Under the pieces are notes generated by a model. The model saw only the letters and a program-made list of their open reading frames with translations, had not been told where the DNA came from and searched no databases. This document shows, in pieces, positions 6,312 to 13,129 of a DNA stretch of 13,129 nucleotides (position 1 is the first letter of the stretch; each line of letters begins with the position of its first letter). The DNA is taken from assembly GCA_009785015.1 (NCBI GenBank), contig WQXD01000075.1:1-13129 (forward strand), given 5' to 3'. The translations under genes and the position numbers were made by a program. The stretch comes from Oscillospiraceae bacterium. Its GTDB lineage: Bacteria; Bacillota_A; Clostridia; Oscillospirales; WRJC01.

Positions 6312-7472
6312 CTAAACGGCCAGCATTGACCCGGCCGCCATCAAGATATAGCAAACCCCGACAAACAAAATAAGCCAAAGGGCGCCCCCAAGCGGACGCG
6401 CCATCACCCGCTCGTCCCCGTTACCCGACAGCTTATGCGCGTTTTTATACGCGGGCAGCAGTAAAAGCGCTATTATGACCGCCACCGCGCCGCCCGCGAC
6501 GCCTATAAACGACGTAAACGAAGCGCCGCTGAACAGCGCCAGCAAAAGGCAGGGGAGCGTAGATATCATATAGACCGGCCATTTTTGCCTGTTTGCGCCC
6601 AGCTGCTCGCATACCATATCGGACAGCGCGAGCGAAATCGCCCAGTAGGAGGTTATCATGGCTCCGAGCACAAGCAGAGAGCCGACGAGCCCGACCGGCG
6701 CGCCGAGCGCCGCGCTCCAGCCGACTATCGCCACTTTGGTCACCGTGTGTGAAGCGCGCAGGGCCGAAAAACATATTGCCAGACTCATACCGAGGTTGAT
6801 ACCGACGCCGGCGGCAATGGCGGCCTTGATCGCCTGCGGCCTCCGCTCCAAGCCCTCGACGGCCTGCGGTACGGAAAAAAGCGCGGAAAACGAAAACATC
6901 GCCAGCCCGTAAAGGGCGAAAACCGCTTTGGCGCCCGCCGGGAAAGCGGGGAGCGCGTTGCTGCCTTTGGCGAAAGAAACCGCAAAAAGCGCGCCCGCTG
7001 CCGCAATCATCACGAGAACCGTCGCCTTTTCGGACACTCCGAGCGCCTTCAGGCCAAGTATCGGGACTATCGCGGCGGCCAGATACAACGCGATCATAGA
7101 CGCCGCCGGCGGCGCGCCTGTCAGCTCTGAGATTATATCCGCGCCTCCGGCTATGTAGGCGCTTAAATTGAACAGCAGCGTGATAAGAAGCAAAACGAAA
7201 AACCCGGCCGTAAGCGGCGTTTTCAGTTTGCCTCTGAACAGAAATTCCCGGAATACGGACAATATACCGCTGCCGTTTTTCGCAGTCAGCAGCATATCGG
7301 CGATCATAAAATGCAGCGCGACCGTCACGAGATACGCAAAGCACAAAACAAGAATCGTGCCCAGCCATCCCGCATGCTGCGCCAGAAACGGCAGCGCCAT
7401 GAGCCCGCCGCCTATTCCGTTGCCGGCGACGGTGCACGCCGCCTCAAATGTCGTGAGTTTCTTTGGCTTCAA
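6312..7472 (-). CDS. Amino-acid permease of the aromatic amino acid (HAAAP) type
   Basis: This 386-residue inner-membrane protein has about eleven hydrophobic segments. It opens with T13-V-A-G-N-G-I-G-G-G-L-M-A-L-P, the glycine-rich first helix of proton-coupled permeases of the Mtr/TyrP/TnaB and wider amino-acid/auxin permease group. The length matches (about 390-415). The start is TTG at 7470-7472: the in-frame stop TAG lies only 12 bases upstream and no ATG precedes the first helix. The TTG overlaps the stop of the small ORF at 7469-7555 by 4 bp (TTGA), implying coupled translation. Sitting mid-operon among the radical SAM genes, it probably imports the pathway substrate or exports a product. 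Aromatic specificity is a family-level guess; no substrate residue is diagnostic here. Confidence 0.85.
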   Translation of the reverse strand: MKPKKLTTFEAACTVAGNGIGGGLMALPFLAQHAGWLGTILVLCFAYLVTVALHFMIADMLLTAKNGSGILSVFREFLFRGKLKTPLTAGFFVLLLITLLFNLSAYIAGGADIISELTGAPPAASMIALYLAAAIVPILGLKALGVSEKATVLVMIAAAGALFAVSFAKGSNALPAFPAGAKAVFALYGLAMFSFSALFSVPQAVEGLERRPQAIKAAIAAGVGINLGMSLAICFSALRASHTVTKVAIVGWSAALGAPVGLVGSLLVLGAMITSYWAISLALSDMVCEQLGANRQKWPVYMISTLPCLLLALFSGASFTSFIGVAGGAVAVIIALLLLPAYKNAHKLSGNGDERVMARPLGGALWLILFVGVCYILMAAGSMLAV

Positions 7473-7555
7473 ATAAAAAACCTACTTTCTTTTATAGGCG
7501 CGGACGGCGCCGGAAGTTCGGTTTCCCACGGCAAAAGCAGCAATATTTTCATCAT
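7469..7555 (-). CDS. 28-codon ORF between radical SAM gene and permease
   Basis: The peptide starts MMKILLLLPWETELP and ends KESRFFI; its middle is rich in Pro and Ala. Its ATG overlaps the upstream stop (ATGA), its TGA overlaps the permease TTG start (TTGA), and an AAGGGGGAAGG lies just upstream, so it is very probably translated. Two readings compete. The M-K-I-x-L-x-x-P start, with Pro at position 8 counting from the second Met, matches the first eight residues of all four radical SAM paralogues, so it may be the stub of a lost fifth copy. Alternatively it is a genuine small peptide, for instance a substrate of the radical SAM enzymes or a leader that couples permease translation. The sequence alone does not decide. 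Confidence 0.55.
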   Translation of the reverse strand: MMKILLLLPWETELPAPSAPIKESRFFI

Positions 7556-8913
7556 TCGCCTTCCCCCTTTTCGAAATGTTTCAGCCCGAACTTCAGGCCT
7601 TGTTTTTTGTGGACTTCTTTGCGGAAAAGCGGATTGTACAGCCAGTATGTGAGAAATTTTTTCAGCGTCCGCATATTGGTCTTCGGCTCAAATGACCTGT
7701 ACAAGACGGAAAGCGGACTGTTGAAACGCTTGCGGCAGTAAAAGGACAGGGCCGTCAATTCTTCGGCTGTCATGTTCTTTGGTACGAATGCGGCGTGGTT
7801 GAACCTGTAATCATCGTGCAGCCACCACTTGCCCCCATACAAAAGCCTGCCCTCTGCTTCGAGCTGCCTGTATAAGGCGGTCTGCGGGTAGGGCATGAGT
7901 ATATTGAACGCGGCAAATGTGAATTTGTTTTTGAGCGCCCACTCGAGGGTCCGCTCTATATTTTCTATCGTGTCGGTATCGTGCCCGAGTGTGAACGCCG
8001 CCCAGGTCTGGAGCCCGTATTTGCGGAGTATCCCGACTTCGCGCGCGTATTCATTGAAGACGCCCTGCGGCTTGTTTATGTCTTTGTTCATCAGGGAAAG
8101 GCTGCCGGGATTCAGGGACTCAAATCCTATCACAAAACCCATGCCGCCGCTTTCCACGATGAGGCGCATGAGCTCGTCGTCGTAGACCATGCCGACGGTA
8201 CCCTGGCTCACCCAGTTGATTTTGAGGGGGATGAGCGCGCGGCACAGCTCCTTTGCGCGCTCGACGTCGGCCACGAGGTTGTCGTCGACGAAAAATATGA
8301 GCTTGCGCTTCTGGGCTTTTATTTCGGCGACGACCTCATCGACGGCGCGGCAGTAATGCTTCTTCTCAAAGTAGACGCTGCCCGCGCAGTAGCTGCAACC
8401 GTGTATACACCCGCGGCTGAACTGCATCAGCGAGACGGGGAGGTAACCCTTGCCCGTAAACAGATCCCGCCGTGCCGGCAGCCTGTGCTGCGGCGGGTCG
8501 GCCACGCCGCATTGATATAGCGGTTTTAGCGCGTTTGCCTTCAAGTCCCCGATTATCGCCGGTATGATGTTTTCCGCGTCGCCCGAAACAGCGGAGGTGC
8601 AATGTTCCATGACTTCTTCGGGCGCGAGCCTGACGTGCATGCCGCCCATGATGACGGGGACGTTCCGGCGGCGGTATTCGGCGGAAATCTCATAGGCGCG
8701 CTTGGCGGTAAAGGTTTCCACGGTGATCATGACCGCATCGGTGGGGTCGTCGAACGGTATTTCTTCCATGCGGTCGTCGATGAGGGCGACCTCTGTATCG
8801 GAGGGAATAAGCGCCGCGATGACGCCGAGCTGCAGGGGCTCCATACGCCCCTCGTCGACATAAAGCTCGCGGCTCTTTGTCCCGATTGTCGGCTTGATCA
8901 GGGTGATTTTCAT
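7552..8913 (-). CDS. B12-binding radical SAM enzyme, paralogue 3
   Basis: This 453-residue enzyme starts MKITLIKP. The cobalamin-type domain spans 1-130 with V87-I-M-G-G-M-H and G111-D-A-E. The radical SAM cluster motif is C169-I-H-G-C173-S-Y-C176. An I-F-F-V-D-D-N-L strand, a G-F-E-S-L segment, and the C-terminal M-P-Y-P-Q-T-A-L-Y and K-W-W-L-H-D-D-Y blocks follow in the same order as in paralogues 1 and 4. It begins 2 bp after the stop of paralogue 4, with GGAGG 12 bases upstream. Cys residues beyond the cluster motif are few, so no auxiliary iron-sulfur (SPASM-like) cluster is expected. Members of this class perform methylations or ring-forming oxidations; which applies here is unknown. 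Confidence 0.88.
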   Translation of the reverse strand: MKITLIKPTIGTKSRELYVDEGRMEPLQLGVIAALIPSDTEVALIDDRMEEIPFDDPTDAVMITVETFTAKRAYEISAEYRRRNVPVIMGGMHVRLAPEEVMEHCTSAVSGDAENIIPAIIGDLKANALKPLYQCGVADPPQHRLPARRDLFTGKGYLPVSLMQFSRGCIHGCSYCAGSVYFEKKHYCRAVDEVVAEIKAQKRKLIFFVDDNLVADVERAKELCRALIPLKINWVSQGTVGMVYDDELMRLIVESGGMGFVIGFESLNPGSLSLMNKDINKPQGVFNEYAREVGILRKYGLQTWAAFTLGHDTDTIENIERTLEWALKNKFTFAAFNILMPYPQTALYRQLEAEGRLLYGGKWWLHDDYRFNHAAFVPKNMTAEELTALSFYCRKRFNSPLSVLYRSFEPKTNMRTLKKFLTYWLYNPLFRKEVHKKQGLKFGLKHFEKGEGE

Positions 8914-8915
8914 AT

Positions 8916-10214
8916 TTATCCGTTTCCTCCGTGCTTCAATTTCTGCTTGCGCCGTATCTCAATGAAAGAGACCAAATTGATCAGCGCGAACACAAAAAAA
9001 TGCCTGATATTGACAGGCTTCAGCGCCCGCCAAAATATGCTTCGCAGCGAATAAAACCTGTAGCGCAGTTTTTTGCAGCCCTCGGCAAGCTGTTCGGGCG
9101 TCATATTGTCGGGATAGTGCGTGGCGTCGCCGTATTTGTATGTATCGGCCAGCCACCACCGGGAATCTATGAGCTTGCCCTGCCTGAGAAGGTCGTCGTA
9201 TAGAGCCGTCCCCGGCATGACTAAAAGCGGATTGAAATTCACTATTGCCGGCTTGTGCTTCATCACAAATTTGTACACGCACTCAAAACTTTCAACGGTA
9301 TCGCCGGGGTAGCCGAAAATGAAGGCGGCGTAGAGCATTATGCCGTATGAGTGGATTACGCGCACGGCGTCGTCATATTCCGCGGCGCGCTGCCGTTTTC
9401 CCATTTCCGTAAGCGCGGCCTCGCTCATGCTCTCAAAACCGACTATGGCCATAATACAGCCGCTCTTTTTCATAAGGCCCAGTATTTCAGGGTCTTTGGC
9501 CACGTTGACGCTTATCTGACAAGCCCATTTTTTCTTCAGCAAAGCGAGCTCCGTCAAAAATATTTTCAATTTGGCTCTGTCGTGCAGTAAATTGTCGTCG
9601 GCTATGAAGAAGATTTTCTCTTTGGCGGCGGAAATTTCCCGGATGACGTCGCTTATTTCGCGCTCGGCCACGCAGGAACTATAAAAAGCGTTTATGGAGC
9701 AGAAATTGCAATTGTATATACACCCGCGCTTCCATTGCGCAACGCCTATTTTCGCGTATTTCTTGCCGTTGAAAACGGAATGGTCAGTACTGCGAAATGG
9801 CAGCATGATGCCGTTTGCGGAGGCGTAGAGAGGTTTCAGGGAGCCCCTTTGGAGATCGGCAATCAGAGCGCCCCAGACGGGTTCCGCATCGCCCGTGACA
9901 ACGCAGTCGGCGTGCCGGAGCGCTTCATCCGGAACGGCCGTGGCATGGAAGCCGCCCATTATGATTTTCAAATGCGGGTTTTTTTGCCTGTACTTTGCCG
10001 CGAGAGCATAAGCGCGTTTGGCCGCAAGAGTTTCGACGCTGAACACAGCCGCTTCGCCGTCAACGGCGTCGGGCAGTTTCTCCACGCACTCGTCGTAGAA
10101 TACCGCGGTCACGTCTTTGGGCGTAAGGCCGCGTAAAATTGCGAACACCAACGGCTTCAGGGCGTCGCTCGATTGTTTTCCCGTCATACTGGGACGGATA
10201 AAAGTTATCTTCAA
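8916..10214 (-). CDS. B12-binding radical SAM enzyme, paralogue 4
   Basis: This enzyme has 432 residues when started at the TTG at 10212-10214. That start gives the family-typical (M)KITFIRP and has a GGGGG 9 bases upstream. A longer GTG-initiated form (from 10235) would place the ribosome site inside the gene. The cobalamin-type domain carries I84-I-M-G-G-F-H-A-T-A-V-P-D-E-A and G108-D-A-E-P-V-W, nearly identical to paralogue 1. The cluster motif is C165-I-Y-N-C169-N-F-C172. The C-terminal part has M-P-G-T-A-L-Y and R-W-W-L. The N-terminal domain is about ten residues shorter than in paralogues 1 and 3, lacking their Y-x-x-x-x-x-M-E-P region. It is the second gene of the operon, 28 bp after the URO-D-like gene. 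Confidence 0.86.
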   Translation of the reverse strand: MKITFIRPSMTGKQSSDALKPLVFAILRGLTPKDVTAVFYDECVEKLPDAVDGEAAVFSVETLAAKRAYALAAKYRQKNPHLKIIMGGFHATAVPDEALRHADCVVTGDAEPVWGALIADLQRGSLKPLYASANGIMLPFRSTDHSVFNGKKYAKIGVAQWKRGCIYNCNFCSINAFYSSCVAEREISDVIREISAAKEKIFFIADDNLLHDRAKLKIFLTELALLKKKWACQISVNVAKDPEILGLMKKSGCIMAIVGFESMSEAALTEMGKRQRAAEYDDAVRVIHSYGIMLYAAFIFGYPGDTVESFECVYKFVMKHKPAIVNFNPLLVMPGTALYDDLLRQGKLIDSRWWLADTYKYGDATHYPDNMTPEQLAEGCKKLRYRFYSLRSIFWRALKPVNIRHFFVFALINLVSFIEIRRKQKLKHGGNG

Positions 10215-10242
10215 TTGCAACAGCCCCCATATCACATCGTTA

Positions 10243-11289
10243 TTATTTCTTACCGGCTCTATGACGCCCTACAAGCACTAAGCGTTCGCCTTTTGTTATA
10301 TCCGCGGCTTTTTCGGCGGGCATGCCCTCGCAAGGACATAAATAGATAATCTGGTCGGGACGCAGCCCCGCGTGATATTGTGCCAAACCCTCGGAAGCGC
10401 GGTCGTTTAACTGAACGGCGCGCAAATTGTCCATACCGCGGAATACCGGTATATGGTGCTCGTGCGCGCCGCACAGGTGCATCATTCCGCCATTCGGGTA
10501 AACGCCCAAAAGCCCGCTGTCAAGGGGGGCAATCATTTCGCCGTAGCAGGCGGGCGAAATGAGCTGGGTGGTGCAGCCGCAAATTTGGCCGAACCCCGGC
10601 GGTTGTATACGCCCGTCGGGGAGCACGGGCTGTAACTGATCCGCCGGGAGCATGGCAATCAGGCGGCGGTGCAATTCTATCAGCGTATCATTGATTGTTT
10701 TCAAGTCGCGGGCGGCGGCGGCGGGCTCGCAGAGCATAGCCCTCAAAATCCGTTCGCCGTACATATTCACCGCCACATTGAGGACACTGGCGATGGTCGG
10801 CAGCCCGTAAACGGGAAGTTTCACGCCCGCGCCGGCAAACGCTTCCGTCATACGCCGCGTCAGCTGCCACGCTTCGCTTTTTTCTATATCCGGCTTAGGC
10901 AGTTCCCCCACTTCGCAATCCAGAAATTCGCTGTACCATTGGCCGTACTCGAAAAATACGTTGCATCCGAAAATACTGTCGGCGTAATGAACTCCGAAGA
11001 CGCCGTTTTGTATGCAGAGCGGCGTAAAAACATCGGGGTCTCCGGCTTGTTTCGCGTTTTCGGCCAAATTTTCCAGACATTCGCTCACCCAGCGTTCGGG
11101 TTCGCTGTACGGCAGCGAAAAATCGCCGGAATAACCGGTAATTCCACTGACGGCAAATACCGTTTTCGCGTCGTCTTCGCCGCAAAACAGACGCCGCAGG
11201 CGCGAAAGCCAGCCGTCGCGGATCGAAATAAGCGCCGAATCGTTCAATACGCGCCGGGCGGCGGCGCTCAGTTTTATATCCATCACCAT
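10243..11289 (-). CDS. Uroporphyrinogen decarboxylase / MtaA-type corrinoid methyltransferase-like protein
   Basis: This 348-residue protein has the URO-D (TIM-barrel) fold, a family that contains uroporphyrinogen-III decarboxylase (HemE) and the Zn-dependent methylcobamide:thiol methyltransferases (MtaA, MtbA). It has an H271-L-C273-G motif after G-G-M-M and a later Cys pair C318-P-C320. The H-x-C plus a distal Cys is the zinc-binding pattern of MtaA-type enzymes and is not a feature of HemE, so methyl transfer involving a corrinoid is the more likely role. It is the first gene of the operon, behind a TTGACT-N17-TAAAAT promoter. GGGGG precedes the ATG by only 4 bases; the ATG two codons further in (11283) has better spacing and may be the true start. 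The exact substrate is not readable. Confidence 0.75.
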   Translation of the reverse strand: MVMDIKLSAAARRVLNDSALISIRDGWLSRLRRLFCGEDDAKTVFAVSGITGYSGDFSLPYSEPERWVSECLENLAENAKQAGDPDVFTPLCIQNGVFGVHYADSIFGCNVFFEYGQWYSEFLDCEVGELPKPDIEKSEAWQLTRRMTEAFAGAGVKLPVYGLPTIASVLNVAVNMYGERILRAMLCEPAAAARDLKTINDTLIELHRRLIAMLPADQLQPVLPDGRIQPPGFGQICGCTTQLISPACYGEMIAPLDSGLLGVYPNGGMMHLCGAHEHHIPVFRGMDNLRAVQLNDRASEGLAQYHAGLRPDQIIYLCPCEGMPAEKAADITKGERLVLVGRHRAGKK

Positions 11290-11327
11290 AATTCCCCCGA
11301 TAAATTTTTTAGATTGAGTTACAGACT

Positions 11328-11356
11328 ATTTTACCATCATTCGCCGAATAAGTCAA
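11328..11356 (-). promoter_or_regulatory. Sigma-A promoter of the URO-D/radical SAM operon
   Basis: On the minus strand TTGACT (11351-11356) and TAAAAT (11328-11333) are spaced by 17 bp. Transcription would start near 11321, about 30 bases before the ATG. The spacer holds a small inverted repeat, ATTCG-C-CGAAT (11339-11349), that could be an operator for a repressor. Confidence 0.7.
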
Positions 11357-11380
11357 CAGCAAAATAACGCCATAAAATTG

Positions 11381-11410
11381 TTGACATCCTGTTTTTTAAT
11401 ATGATATAAT
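11381..11410 (+). promoter_or_regulatory. Sigma-A promoter of the GH38 gene
   Basis: TTGACA (11381-11386) and TATAAT (11405-11410) are both perfect consensus boxes, spaced by 18 bp, just upstream of the plus-strand gene. The -35 boxes of the two divergent promoters are only 24 bp apart. Confidence 0.82.
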
Positions 11411-11432
11411 AGATATGCGGAAAAGAAAAGTA

Positions 11433-11458
11433 TTTTATCGATTTATCGATTTTATTGA
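11433..11458. repeat. Three tandem 8-9 bp repeats in the GH38 leader
   Basis: TTTTATCGA, TTTATCGA and TTTTATTGA follow one another between the promoter and the ribosome site of the GH38 gene. Two palindromic ATCGAT words (11437-11442, 11445-11450) lie within. Position just past the transcription start suggests a repressor operator; no regulator for it is in the window. Confidence 0.4.
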
Positions 11459-11474
11459 AAGGATATGATTATTT

Positions 11475-13129
11475 ATGGGTATAGAAATCCTCAATGACGG
11501 GTCGCTGAAAAAGATTTACGTGATCGGACATTCCCATCATGACTATGCGTGGGAGCGCGAACGCCAGTGGCACATTCTGCGCTATTGCATGCTGTTCAAC
11601 GAGACGCTGAACTGGCTCAAGGCCAATCCCGACGCCACATGGCTTATCGACAACGTGGTGCACAGCCTGTTGCCTTTCTTTGAAAATTATCCCGAGCGGA
11701 TCGGCGAATTCAAGGATTATGTGAAAGAGGGGCGCATAGAGGTCTCCAACGGCGGCTACAGCCTTGCCCGGCCGTCCTATGTCGGCGAGGAAACTTTCGT
11801 GCGCAACCTGCAGGTCGGCGACGAATATTTTAAAAAATTGCTTGACATAGGCGAAATACCGTACTATTTAAACGTCGACACGGCGTCGGGCCAGCGGCAG
11901 ATGCCGCAGATACTGAAGCTCGCGGGCTTTAAATATTACAAATTCCAGCGCCCCGAGATATCGCTGAACCAGCGCAAGATACCGCGCGTCTTTTGGTGGA
12001 AAGGATTGGACGGCTCCGAAATATTGGTGGCAAGAAGCGCGGGTGTGGGCTTTTTCCACGTCCGGTACAGCAATATGGACTATGATACCCGGTGGGACGA
12101 GATACGCCGGGCGTTCTTTGACGAAGAGCTTGCCGCGCGGCGCCCGGACGGGCTGTTCACGGCCGACACGGAGCTCATACCCTACGGCTGCGACGACAGC
12201 TGCCCGCCGCTCAACTGGTTCGATAAAGAAATCAAGCTGGACGAATTTGTCAAAGAATGGAACAGGCGCGAGCCGGTCGAGTTGAAATTCGGCACGACGA
12301 GGCAATATTTCGAAGAGCTGGCGCAAAAAGATCTGCCTGTGTTCGAAGGCGGCTTGGACGATGCGGAACTGACTTTCAATTTGCCCGGGAAAGGCGACCG
12401 TTCCATGTGGCGTATGAGGGGCGACTTGGATAAATTGATCGTCCGGCTGGAAAACGTGTGCGCCATATGCGCTTTTATGGGCATACCCTATCCGGAGGAT
12501 GAAATAAACGGGCTGTGGCTCCAATTGTTCGAAATAACCGGCCACGCCATCGACTGGGTGCTGCAGAGCGACGATTTGGAGCTTTTGACAATCGCCGAAA
12601 ACGCGCGTACCAAAGCGGAAATGATGATAAAAAATTATCTGACCAAATTGGCGGGCAATGTGAAATATACAGACGGCCTGCTCGCCGCAGTTGTAAATAC
12701 GCAGGCTCGCGAACGGTGTGAAACCGTGCGCATGTGCGTGACTGACCCGCGCGGCGTGAAAAAATTCAAACTGTACGACGCGGCGGGCGGCGAACTGGAC
12801 TATCAAATCGTGGACCGAAATTCGTTTTTCTGCGTGCCCGAAGAATGGCGCAGGCACGACTATGTGTCGGTCGACGTCGTGACGCAAGTAAAAACGCCCG
12901 CTTTCGGCTATAACGCGATAACGGTAAAATACACGGACAACCCCATCGACGAAGAATCCGCGCAGATAAAATTGATCAGCCTGAGCGAAGCTGAAATCCC
13001 AACCGCGCCCGAAACGGAAATAGACGCGGGGGCATTGGAAATAAAGCTGTCCAAAGGCCGGATAACGAAACTGACCGACAAAAATACAGGCAGAACCATA
13101 CGCGCAAAAGACGGCGGGTCGTTGTATGG
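11475..13129 (+). CDS. Glycoside hydrolase family 38 (alpha-mannosidase-like), 3' end outside window
   Basis: 551 codons are present and the frame runs off the right edge. The GH38 catalytic domain is at the N-terminus, with V16-I-G-H-S-H-H22-D23-Y-A-W (zinc-binding H-x-D-x-x-W region), G86-R-I-E-V-S-N-G-G-Y and N133-V-D135-T-A-S-G-Q (the D-x-F-G-H nucleophile region). The alpha-mannosidase middle domain begins near 305 (G-D-R-S-M-W-R-M-R-G, then L-E-N-V). GH38 enzymes cleave alpha-mannosides by a retaining mechanism with a zinc ion. Oddities: the D-x-F-G-H motif reads D-T-A-S-G-Q, and the usual G-x-D-H ligand site seems to be G238-C-D-D, so specificity or metal binding may differ. GAAAGGA lies 11 bases before the ATG. 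It is divergent from the radical SAM operon and probably unrelated to it. A 339-codon minus-strand frame inside it is a shadow. Confidence 0.8.
   Translation, partial: MGIEILNDGSLKKIYVIGHSHHDYAWERERQWHILRYCMLFNETLNWLKANPDATWLIDNVVHSLLPFFENYPERIGEFKDYVKEGRIEVSNGGYSLARPSYVGEETFVRNLQVGDEYFKKLLDIGEIPYYLNVDTASGQRQMPQILKLAGFKYYKFQRPEISLNQRKIPRVFWWKGLDGSEILVARSAGVGFFHVRYSNMDYDTRWDEIRRAFFDEELAARRPDGLFTADTELIPYGCDDSCPPLNWFDKEIKLDEFVKEWNRREPVELKFGTTRQYFEELAQKDLPVFEGGLDDAELTFNLPGKGDRSMWRMRGDLDKLIVRLENVCAICAFMGIPYPEDEINGLWLQLFEITGHAIDWVLQSDDLELLTIAENARTKAEMMIKNYLTKLAGNVKYTDGLLAAVVNTQARERCETVRMCVTDPRGVKKFKLYDAAGGELDYQIVDRNSFFCVPEEWRRHDYVSVDVVTQVKTPAFGYNAITVKYTDNPIDEESAQIKLISLSEAEIPTAPETEIDAGALEIKLSKGRITKLTDKNTGRTIRAKDGGSLY

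Noticed and set aside
6445..7437. 330-codon minus-strand ORF in another frame
   Set aside because: It overlaps the permease entirely and encodes an Arg-rich sequence typical of a frame-shifted GC-rich membrane protein gene.
10669..11367. 232-codon plus-strand ORF
   Set aside because: It is antisense to the URO-D-like gene and extends across the divergent promoters. No ribosome site or family resemblance is seen.
11868..12887. 339-codon minus-strand ORF
   Set aside because: It is antisense to the GH38 gene, whose conserved motifs run through the same bases. It is a shadow frame of GC-rich coding sequence.

Overview
The window reads as a chromosomal segment of an anaerobic Firmicute, most likely class Clostridia. 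The grounds are an AgrC/AgrA-type two-component pair beside a cyclic-lactone autoinducer peptide gene, strong GGAGG ribosome sites, sigma-A promoters of the TTGACA/TATAAT type, and several cobalamin-linked radical SAM enzymes. No RNA gene, insertion sequence or CRISPR array is visible. The quorum-sensing part (about 1-2750) is clearly AT-richer than the enzyme operon (about 2750-11290), so the two blocks may have different histories.

Layout. (1) 1-2750, all on the minus strand: a LytTR response regulator and a GHKL sensor kinase (6 bp apart, with a TTGCAA-N17-TATAAT promoter), a hairpin/T-tract terminator, then a previously uncalled 51-codon agrD-like gene (205-360) with its own -10 box and an excellent Shine-Dalgarno. 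The order is A-C-D and no agrB is present. Between kinase and agrD lies a repeat cluster, two 9-bp direct repeats exactly 12 bp apart plus an inverted copy, which has the geometry of a LytTR binding site. (2) 2751-11289, one long minus-strand operon read from right to left: a uroporphyrinogen-decarboxylase/MtaA-like protein, two B12-binding radical SAM enzymes, a tiny 28-codon ORF, an aromatic-amino-acid-type permease, two more B12-binding radical SAM enzymes, and a GNAT acyltransferase. Genes are packed with 2-28 bp gaps or 4-bp overlaps. (3) 11290-11474: a divergent promoter region with back-to-back sigma-A promoters. (4) 11475 to the right edge, plus strand: the first 551 codons of a GH38 (alpha-mannosidase-like) protein.

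How the genes may work together. The operon has the makings of an uncharacterised small-molecule pathway: four paralogous cobalamin-binding radical SAM enzymes (methylation, cyclisation or other radical chemistry), a protein of the corrinoid-methyltransferase/tetrapyrrole-decarboxylase fold, an importer of the amino-acid/auxin permease type, and an acyltransferase for a late or protective step. The agr-like signalling genes lie directly downstream on the same strand with no strong terminator between, so density-dependent control or co-transcription is possible, but this is inference. The substrate cannot be read from the sequence.
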